From Castor canadensis (Eukaryota; Chordata; Mammalia; Rodentia; Castoridae): a stretch of 64,000 nt of DNA. The DNA is taken from contig NC_133401.1 in NCBI RefSeq assembly GCF_047511655.1, positions 47,635,570-47,699,569 on the forward strand, given 5' to 3'. Below, one piece after another: positions 56,605 through 64,000 of the stretch. The notes below the pieces were generated by a model, which was not told the DNA's origin, ran no database searches, and worked only from the letters and a program-made list of their open reading frames with translations. Position numbers and translations under genes: made by a program. The first letter of the stretch is position 1. Every line of letters begins with the position of its first letter.

Positions 56605-56680
56605 CTTTTTTGGTGTTGAGGGTTGAACCCAGACCTTGTGGTGCTCACACAAGCTCTGCCACTGATCTACGCCCCGAACT
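56605..56680 (-). mobile_element. ID-like SINE
   Basis: Plus strand 'ggtgttgagggttgaacccagaccttgtggtgctcacacaagctctgccactgatctacgcccc' after a T-rich tail complement. Confidence 0.82.
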
Positions 56681-56984
56681 GTAAGTACATACAGTAGTAA
56701 AAACGGGGGGAAAAATAAAAGGTAGCTGAGCTTTGAAAAAAACGTGGGACTCCTCCAACATTGCTTGAATAATTGTCTTTAAAAGATTTGCTTTTATCTG
56801 CTAAAAATGTGAATTGAAGAATAGAAGGACAGTTGGTGCCTAGCTTAAGGAAATGAAGACTACTCCCAGAATCCCAGAAGAACACAGCACAGGAGCACAG
56901 AGCCCTGGTGTCCATCACTACACTCTGTTCTCAGACTCCCCTGGGGTCTGTTAGTGACTTGTGATTTCTAGCAATTGCCATTTT

Positions 56985-57088
56985 GCTTTACTGTTATTTA
57001 TTTATTTATTTTGCTGTACTGGGGATTGAACTCAGGGCCTCACACTTGCTAGGCAGGCACTCCACCACTTGAGCCACTCTGCCAGCCC
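56985..57088 (-). mobile_element. ID-like SINE (monomer)
   Basis: Well-preserved ID complement with box B (GGGGATTGAACTCAGGGCC) and box A region. A perfect 16-bp target duplication TAGCAATTGCCATTTT (56,969-56,984 and 57,089-57,104) makes this one of the clearest insertions here. Confidence 0.95.
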
Positions 57089-57301
57089 TAGCAATTGCCA
57101 TTTTAAATGAGAAGTGTCAGATTTTTTTTTTTTTTTTTAGTTCATTGTTACCACGCAGTGTTAGTCCTTCTCTGCAAAGAAAACTTCCTTGGTGCATCCA
57201 TCAACCCTTCTTCATTTCACAGAAGGAAAATGTGGACATGGAGAAGAGTGGGGCAAGAAGACAAAGCAGGCTAGGAGGTAACATGTTAAACGAACTGGAG
57301 A

Positions 57302-57521
57302 GGGGCTGGGTGCTGGTGGCTCATGCCTGTAATCCTTAGCTACTTTGGAGGCCAAGATCCAGAGAGGATCATGGTTCGAGGCCAGCCCAACCATATAGTT
57401 CCCAAGACCCCACCTCCAAAATAACCAGAGCAAAATGGACTGGAGGGGTGATTTGAGCTATTGAGTGCTTGCTTTGCAAGTGAGATGCCCTGAGTTCAAA
57501 TCCCAGTCCCACCAAAAAAAG
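57302..57521 (+). mobile_element. B1+ID dimeric SINE
   Basis: B1 half ('ggtgctggtggctcatgcctgtaatcc'), linker 'ccaaaataaccagagcaaaatggactgg' closely matching the dimer at 42,541, and ID half ending 'gagttcaaatcccagtcccacc' with A tail. Confidence 0.92.
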
Positions 57522-57544
57522 GACTGTGAGGGGACAGCCATGTG

Positions 57545-57650
57545 TTTACCACCCACTGTAAACATCATTTGATTTAGTCTCCACAACTCAATGAGCTAGA
57601 CGCTGTTATTCTCCTGGGAACAGGAAGCCTTGCCCAAAGCCCTCAGTTGC
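57545..57650 (-). mobile_element. MIR fragment
   Basis: 'catcatttgatttagtctccacaactcaatgagctagacgctgttattctcctggg' is a diverged antisense MIR. Confidence 0.45.
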
Positions 57651-58975
57651 TGGGTTGGGGAGGATGGTGGAGGGATGCCAATGATGGGGGGGCACTTCAA
57701 ATTCCCTACTTGCTCCTAACCTCACTTCTATTGGGGTCAACCTAATTTTACATATGGCCTGTATTCCCTGGTGCTCAAGTTAATTTGTAAGATTGTCCTA
57801 CATTTTCCTTTAGAGAGAGACTATTTGAAGGCACTTTGTCACCAGGGCACAAACATCTTTCAAAGTGGGTACTGCTTCTGCTAATTAAGGAAGAATGAAT
57901 GCAGGAACGAGCCAGGAGGACAGCCTCTGACTCACCCTCTGGCTTCATCTGGGAAAATGGACCCTGGGGATTCAAAGGAAGAGAGAGGATAAAAGGCAGG
58001 CTGGCATCATCCTCCAGCTTGTTGGAAAATATTTGAACACAGCTTCTGTCTGACCCAGAAATAAGGTGTCTACAACCGAAATGTGTTCATTCGTCAAAAA
58101 CAAAGTCTCTGCCTCTTCTTTCTCCCAAAGTGCTTCTGGAGCCACGGCAAATCTCAACTCCCATATTCCAGAACACCTCCTCCCCTTGGCAAGGGAGGAC
58201 CAGAGCTGTCTAATTTTAGGGTCTAACAGTTGGCATGCAATTAAAACTATATTTGTTATGGGCCTTGGAGGAGAGTAATTTATTTATGGGTAAATTAAGA
58301 TCATTGCAATACAAACATGCTCCCACAGATTAGGAATTAGCTATGCTCAACCAGGAACTGGAAGAACTCTGCCATGTTTTTTTTTTTTTTTTCACAATGC
58401 GGGGCTTGTTGTTTTAAAATAAGCAAAAGATTAAACAGTTGTAGTCAGTTTTTCAATTTTAGTAGCAAGGTTCCATTCAGGATTGTCTATATACTAGTGC
58501 TGGTAATGATGCAAGGTTATTCAATCAAAGGAAACTATGGGCAAGGACTTTTGTTTCTCTTCCTGAAAAGATAAGAGATTATATTGGTGCTGAAGTTCAG
58601 ACAGTATTTTGGGTTTTATTTGGTTTTGTTTTTTTATTGACCAGAGCTGTAGACTGGAGCAGATAAGTACACTTATGTGAGTTAATCTGTGTCATAAATT
58701 TTCTAAAATAGAGTAGATGAAAGTGTGTCTTATATTTAAAACAAAAGAAAAGTAAAAAAAAATTGCTTGTAGTAAGTTACCGATGTCCTCTGCAGAACAG
58801 GGTCACTGTCACATTCCTGTCTACCAATTCAGTATTGCCTTTGATTTTCTCTTTGCTCTTTTCCCAATCTAATCAGAGTACAGCCCTGCCTCCGATAGTG
58901 ACTTTGTAAAGAGATATTAAGCAAATGAAAAGCAAACAAAAGCATATGTTGCTGCCAGCTCTTCAAAACTATGCC
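57651..58975. other. Unique DNA, no gene seen
   Basis: AT-rich single-copy sequence. 58,220-58,560 is repeat-free apart from a 15-base T run and has the look of conserved noncoding DNA. Open frames carry no domain. Confidence 0.4.
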
Positions 58976-58978
58976 TCA

Positions 58979-59071
58979 GGCTGGAGGAGTGACTCAAGTG
59001 GTAGAGCACCTGCCTAGCAAGTGTGAGGCTCTGAGTTCAAACCCCAGTACTACCAAAAAAAAAAAAAAAAC
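58979..59071 (+). mobile_element. ID-like SINE (monomer)
   Basis: Near-consensus body: box A (TGACTCAAGTGGTAGAGCAC), box B (GAGTTCAAACCCC), then a 16-base A run. Probably among the youngest copies in the window. Confidence 0.93.
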
Positions 59072-59074
59072 TAC

Positions 59075-59855
59075 AACGATACCTCAGTGTTCAGAGTGGA
59101 TGGGATATCTTTTCTCTCTAACTTACTTTATGCTACAGTTGAAATTTAGCTCTCTGGTCATTTGCTGTATTGTACTCAAATAAAGTAAATTCCAGGTAAC
59201 CAGTGACCCTGTTCTCTGGGTTGTGTATTTCTGCTTCTCCTGCTCCATGGCCTTTGGTACAAGTACTTGCTTGTGATTTCTCACTGGTACCTCCATGATC
59301 CAACCCACTCAGCAGCTAATAATGACCCCTGAGTACCCATCCTAAATGCACAGTCACCCTCAACCTGGGTGCATCTTTGTTATACACCTGTGTGGTTTTC
59401 ATGGAATCATTTGTTACTCTATAAGATGATCATTCATTTGTTTACTTGTTTAGGAATGTCTTTCTAATTCACTCCTGTGTCCCCAGCACATGACAGGGTT
59501 CAGTATGCATTTCTTCCCTAACACCTGGGTGTGCCAGTGGTGGATCTGTGAGTGAATTCCTAAAGATCTTGGGATCTTCTAGAAGAAAGGAATCCCATAG
59601 GTAGTTTGGAGTTGCAAACTTCTTTGTTGAAGAACCAGAGAGTAAACAGCTTAGGCTGGAAAGGCTACCTGGTCTCTACTCTGAGTACTCAAGTTGCACA
59701 AAAATAGTCATAGTCCCTAGAGTGACAGTGAGCATGGCTGTGTTCCAGCAAAACTATTTATGGAAACAGCAACTGGTGGGCGACTTTTTGACTCCTTCTA
59801 GACCAGTGGTGTTCCAGTGAGCTTCACAAATAACTTTTCCTAAGGGAAGCAATGA
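59075..59855. other. Unique DNA, no gene seen
   Basis: A possible L2/MIR scrap at 59,430-59,510 ('ctaattcactcctgtgtccccagcacatgacagg'). No gene. Confidence 0.4.
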
Positions 59856-59860
59856 GAAAA

Positions 59861-59957
59861 ATAAAAGGATTTATTGTGAGGTTTTTGATAAAGCTATTTT
59901 TTTAAATTTAAAAATAAAAGGATTTACTGTGAGGTTTGGATAAAGCTATTTTTTTTT
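59861..59957. repeat. Imperfect tandem duplication, 53-bp unit
   Basis: ATAAAAGGATTTATTGTGAG... at 59,861 recurs at 59,914 as ATAAAAGGATTTACTGTGAG..., each ending in AAAGCTATTTTTTT. Confidence 0.85.
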
Positions 59958-59993
59958 CATTTAAAAACTATCTTTTTTTTCCCCTTCTAACAG

Positions 59994-59994
<1 letters not shown>

Positions 59995-60023
<29 letters not shown>
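59995..60023. repeat. (GA)n microsatellite
   Basis: About 13 GA units. Confidence 0.95.
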
Positions 60024-60027
<4 letters not shown>

Positions 60028-60710
60028 TCTATCTAGTGTAAGCAAAGGGGAAGAATGAGAAGATTTGCTGAGCTTACAGAACAGGGAGAGCCAGAGAACC
60101 CAGCTCTAGGAGAAAGCTACCCACACCACCTCGCTCTTTAGCAGAACAAGACATTCCTGCTGTCTGTGGTGTGGCACTGATGGGGGCCCATGCCAGAATC
60201 TTTGCCCCAGCTGTCTCCCAAAACATGCCTGTAGCCCCACATTAATAAGAAACTGCTTCCCCTTTCCTGCCCAGCAGTTTCTGCTCCTAGCCACCACCAT
60301 TCCTCACACCTGCCCTTCAGCTCAGTCTTGCTCAGCTCAGCCCAAGCCAGAGTCTGGGGAGGTGGAGAAATGTTTAGCTCTCCAGCCATCTGGTCTTAGC
60401 TAGAAGGTCTGGCAAGGACTCTGAGCAGTGTTTTCCAGGAGGACCCCAGGCTGGAGTGTGTCACCTTCAGAGCTAAGGAGTTTCAGCCCAAGGGTCAGTG
60501 GCTGCACATTTTTGGAGGAAAAGTAGCACCTGGAAAGACTGCCTAGTGACTTGACCCCACAGGGAGCTTTTCCACAAAAGTACAGAAGAGCTGGGGTATT
60601 ACCTGGTTAATTCAGATCTCAAAACAGCTTTGCCTAATCATTAGACAAAACACAAGAAACAAAAACACCTTGGTCATTCAAATAATTGTGTTAGTCTTTC
60701 TCTTTTTTCT
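60024..60710. other. Unique DNA, no gene supported
   Basis: Two overlapping minus frames (60,106-60,389) have no domain. No repeat recognised. Confidence 0.45.
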
Positions 60711-60714
60711 TTTT

Positions 60715-60917
60715 TTTTCTCTCAGTGGTACTAGAGTTTGAACTCAGAGCCTTGTGAATAATTTACCACTTGAACCATGTCCAAGCCCTTTTATTGCTTT
60801 ACTTTGTTTTTCAGATAGGGTCTCACTTGCCCCAAGGGCCAGCCTCACACTGTGATCTTCCTACCTCTGCCTCCCATATAGCTGGGATCATAGGCGTGTA
60901 CCACCACACTCAGTCTC
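60715..60917 (-). mobile_element. B1+ID dimeric SINE
   Basis: Plus strand: 'gtggtactagagtttgaactcagagccttgtgaataatttaccacttgaacc' (ID complement) then a B1 complement ending 'cccatatagctgggatcataggcgtgtaccacc'. Confidence 0.88.
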
Positions 60918-61897
60918 TTTAGTCATTTTTTCACTTGTAAACATATCCTTAAACTCTAAAGCTCAACAGGGTGTGGTTGGGGTTATTTCTGCGTGCACCC
61001 TTCAAATCTGAGGGATGATGTCAATGAGGCCATTTGTCCTTGCATCCAGAGAGGATTCTCTTTAAACACATGAAATCATGTTAGCTTCTTTTTTTAATCT
61101 AGTGCTGTGTTTTGCTATGAGATAAGAGCCAAAAACAATTTTTCAAGGAGTGTTTGGTTTGCAATGAAAGTTGTTTGATGTGACAATTTCACAATCAGAG
61201 ACCAAAGTACACACGCCAAAATTTCAGTAGTGCTTAAGTCTGGATAAAAGAATTATAGTCACACACTCATTTGTCTCAAATTTTCAAAAATATGTATACA
61301 TGAAATATATAATCCTTTTTTTAAAAGAGAATAATTTACTTCCAGAGATATGTCAATATCTAAATACAATGCCTTCTTATTTTTAGCCCTTCATTACATA
61401 TTCCTAGTTTATTAAGTGCAGGATGGTGTGTTAGATCTATCACCCTAAACTCAAGACAACTGGATGAACAAAATTTAGCAACCAATGATGTCATTATAAA
61501 TACTATGAAAAGTACAAATAGTCCTAGAAATATTTATTTTAAGAGAGCCTGATCATTTCTGGGGGAAAGACATGTGAATGTGATGTGACTGTGTAATTCG
61601 TGGCTGTATGAAACTATTCTATGAAGGATGAGGGGATGGAGAATAGAGCTGAATGTACAGCAGAGGAGGAAAGCAGACTTGCCCACAGAGTTGTGAATAT
61701 TTGCTGAGAATATCAGTTGAGTGGTCTCCTTGATATCTTAATAAAATCCAGTGACCAAAAATATCATATGTGCATGTTTGTGTAACCAGTCCTCTCCAGA
61801 ACTAAAAATACATTTTAAAAAAGTCATGGCCACTGAATTATCTAATGAAACAAATCAGAACAAAAGATGTGATGTCCTAGTCTTTGCAAAGAGCAAA
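60918..61897. other. Unique DNA, no gene seen
   Basis: AT-rich single-copy sequence with no notable open frame. Confidence 0.45.
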
Positions 61898-62243
61898 TGT
61901 CTTAGTCCATTGGCTGCATGAACAAAAATGCAATAGACTAGATGGCTCAAACTACAAAAATTTATTTCTCATAGTTCTGGAGGCTGGAAGTCCAAGATCA
62001 AGGTACCAGCAGATTTGGTGTTTGTTGAGGGCTCACTACTCAGTTCATAGATTGCTGTTTTCTTGCTGTAATGACAGAGGGGATGAAGAATGTCTCTGGA
62101 GACTATTTTACAAGGGCACTAACCCCATTCACAAGGGCTCCACCCTCATGACCCAATCACCTTCCAAAGCCTCCACCTCCTAAAACTATAATTTTTATAA
62201 ATTTTTGGGTAGGGGAGGCACAATCATTTAGTCCTTAATAGCA
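61898..62243 (-). mobile_element. MLT1-type MaLR LTR
   Basis: 346 bp matching the reverse complement of an MLT1 LTR in order: TGTCTTAGTCCATTGGCTGC, 'atgcaatagactagatggct', 'aaatttatttctcatagttctggaggctggaagtccaagatcaaggtacc', 'ccccattcacaagggctccaccctcatgacccaatcacc', 'ttagtccttaatagca'. Ends are TG...CA. No open reading frame; an ancient solo LTR. Confidence 0.88.
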
Positions 62244-63108
62244 GACTAAAAAGGTTCCAGGTTGCTCAGCCAAGTTCTGAATGGTAACCAGTCCCCTCCA
62301 GAATTACTTTTCTACTAGGTGTTGCACTTATTAAAATAGAAGGCCTTAAAGAAATTGGATCAAGCCCTGAATGCCTCCTTTTCCATTGGATTAACATTAT
62401 ATCCTTTCCTAGGCTTCTGGTCAATTTCCAATCACAGGTTCTTGGAGAGCAATGTCTACACAGCAGCATTCTGAAAACTGCTTTCCACAAACGTTGGAAA
62501 ACCTGGCCTTTGGCAGCCTTTGGGGATGTGGTGTTTATTCAGGCATTAATTTGTAAGCAAACAGTCTTGTCCATCAATGTCTAGGTTACAATTTAATCCC
62601 ATTTTCATAAAAGCAAGGTATTAGGACAAAACTGAGCTATGGTGTAAAAAGGGATGTCTCATCGGGGGACAAAATTGGAACCAATGTGTGGTCATTCCAA
62701 ATTAAGTAAGTCTAGGAAGAAAGGAGCTATTATTTGCATAGGTATTTGGAATTGGGCCATACCCCTCCCTCCTCAAATCTATTTATGTCTACTGACCTAA
62801 ATGGAGGCTGGGGGGAAAATGTATCCACAGTTGGATTCAGACATGGACAGACAGAATTGACAGTCACCAGGGCTCTGACAGAAGCCAGCTTCTGGGCTCA
62901 GAGGACCTTCAAGTGTGAGTTTCTCATTTTGAAGCAGCCTGGCAGACAAGGCAGCAAGCCTTCCTTGCCAGAGGTAAGTGGTTTGGGATAATGACACTTG
63001 AATCCATCTTGATCCAACTGCTTAGGAGCGTACTGCACTGGGGAGAACGGCTGCCCCACCCCAACTCCAATGCTCCAGAAACTATGCCCTCCATAGGAGT
63101 GTTCATCT
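62244..63108. other. Unique DNA, no gene supported
   Basis: Single-copy. The plus frame at 62,734-62,991 and minus frames across 62,797-63,338 overlap and have no domain; the longest minus one runs through the next SINE. Confidence 0.45.
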
Positions 63109-63110
63109 GT

Positions 63111-63202
63111 CTTTTTTTTTGTTTTGGTGGCACTTGGATTTGAACTCAGGGCTCCATACTTGCAAAATAGGTGCTCTATTGCTTGAGCCATCCCTCCAGT
63201 CC
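63111..63202 (-). mobile_element. ID-like SINE (monomer)
   Basis: T-run, then 'ggtggcacttggatttgaactcagggctccatacttgcaaaataggtgctctattgcttgagcc', an ID complement. Confidence 0.88.
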
Positions 63203-63539
63203 TTCTCCACAGAGGTGGAGCTGCAGAGAGAGCATAGTGGGTGTCACAGCTATGACATGCTAGGGAGGCATCACGGAGACCTGTGCTCTGTGTAAGGATC
63301 ACTTTCATAATAAACAGAGGGTCACAGTAACATGACATTTCATCTTAGAAATGGTGAGCTGCCTAGTACTGGAAGTATCTTAGCAGAGACTGAAAAATCC
63401 ACATAGGATGGAAATTTGACCCATTGAGGGACCTAGGCTTTCTGGCTACAAAGTTGACTTAAATGTGCCTCTTTTCTTTACCACCTTGTTCAACTTACAT
63501 GTATGACAAAAATCTAATTTTCCTACTTTATTGTACTGC

Positions 63540-63770
63540 TGTGATAGTTAATTAAATGTCAGTTTGACTGGACTACAGGGTGCCCAGATATTTGTTCAAA
63601 TGCCTTCCTAAGTACTTCTGTAAAGCAGTTTTCAGATGAGACTAGTAGAAATAGTAGATTTTGACATTAGGTTATATTGACATGGGTAGAGTAAAGCAGA
63701 TCACCCTCCAAGAGGATGGACCTCATTTAATCAGCTGAAGGCTTAGCTAGAATAGACCAACCCTTGTGCA
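63540..63770 (+). mobile_element. Old LTR-type repeat, plus-strand relative of 15,880
   Basis: Begins TGTGATAGTTAATTAAATGTC, then 'agtttgactggactacagggtgcccagatatttg', 'gagtaaagcagatcaccctccaagaggatggacctcatttaatcagctgaagg', the 5' half of the same ancient family whose other end is seen at 15,880. Family name uncertain. Confidence 0.6.
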
Positions 63771-63794
63771 TGTAGGAAAGAAACCCTCTTCCTA

Positions 63795-64000
63795 AAGTAG
63801 GCAAATACTCTACTACTTGAGCCACACTCCCAGCTCTCCTGCTTTGGTTATTTTTGAGACAGGGTCTTGCTTTATTCCCAGCCCATTTTGGACCTTGATC
63901 ATCCTATTTATGCTTCCTATGTAGCTGGTACATGCCACCATGCTCAGCTTTTACTGGTCAAGATACAGTCTTGTGAACTTTTTGCCTAGACTGGCTTCAA
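63795..64000 (-). mobile_element. B1+ID SINE, cut by the window edge
   Basis: ID complement remnant ('aggcaaatactctactacttgagccacactcccagc'), a B1 complement ('gagacagggtcttgctttattccc...gtagctggtacatgccaccatgc') and the start of a second B1 complement at the edge. Confidence 0.85.

Noticed and set aside
62898..63338. 146-codon minus-strand open frame, longest in the window
   Set aside because: Its middle is the translated ID SINE at 63,111-63,202 (the same peptide wording appears at 47,889 and 58,971), so it is not a gene.

Overview
This is a stretch of nuclear DNA from a placental mammal, almost certainly a rodent outside the mouse/rat group. The evidence is its low CpG content, long microsatellites, mammal-wide fossil repeats (MIR, L2, MLT1, MER2/Tigger-type) and more than thirty tRNA-derived (ID-like) and 7SL-derived (B1-like) SINEs. 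Many of these SINEs are joined head to tail as B1+ID dimers. That dimer type, ending in a tRNA-like box B (GAGTTCAAACCCC) and an A tail, fits squirrel-related or beaver/kangaroo-rat lineages. My best guess is a castorimorph (beaver-like) genome, but this is inference from memory of SINE families.

I find no protein-coding gene, functional RNA gene or CpG island that can be supported. The longest open frames (about 140 codons) look like no protein I know, lack convincing splice context, or run through SINEs. The window is best read as intergenic or deep intronic DNA. One weak two-exon splice arrangement on the minus strand (about 6.2-6.7 kb) is recorded as a hypothesis only.

Layout. 0-5 kb: an L1 3' end at the window edge, a B1/ID SINE with a GT tract, a long snap-back hairpin, a MIR and a B1 with a CA tract. 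5-11 kb: mostly unique DNA with CRE-like and AP-1-like sites. 11-16.5 kb: a MER2-like DNA transposon, a clean 465-bp solo LTR with 4-bp target duplication, and two decayed LTR-type repeats. 17-23 kb: microsatellites, a dimer SINE, a 208-bp segment present twice 2,250 bp apart, an L2 and a MIR. 23-29 kb: SINEs, L2, three MIRs and a 110-bp tandem duplication. 29.5-35.2 kb: dense L1 and SINE territory. 35-42.5 kb: mostly unique with MIR fragments and a GA tract. 42.5-50.7 kb: the most layered part, with SINEs, ancient L1, a TTCC tract, a betaretrovirus-like LTR with a tRNA-Lys-type primer binding site, a younger L1 inserted just behind that site, and an antisense L1 ORF2 relic. 50.7-64 kb: unique DNA with scattered MIRs and SINEs, an MLT1 LTR and another old repeat running to the edge.

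The most informative observations are the nested LTR/PBS/L1 locus at 44.9-46.8 kb, the textbook solo LTR at 12.3-12.8 kb, and the two-copy segment at 19.0/21.3 kb whose 136-bp core is identical although its edge has diverged. I saw nothing that supports a new biological system.
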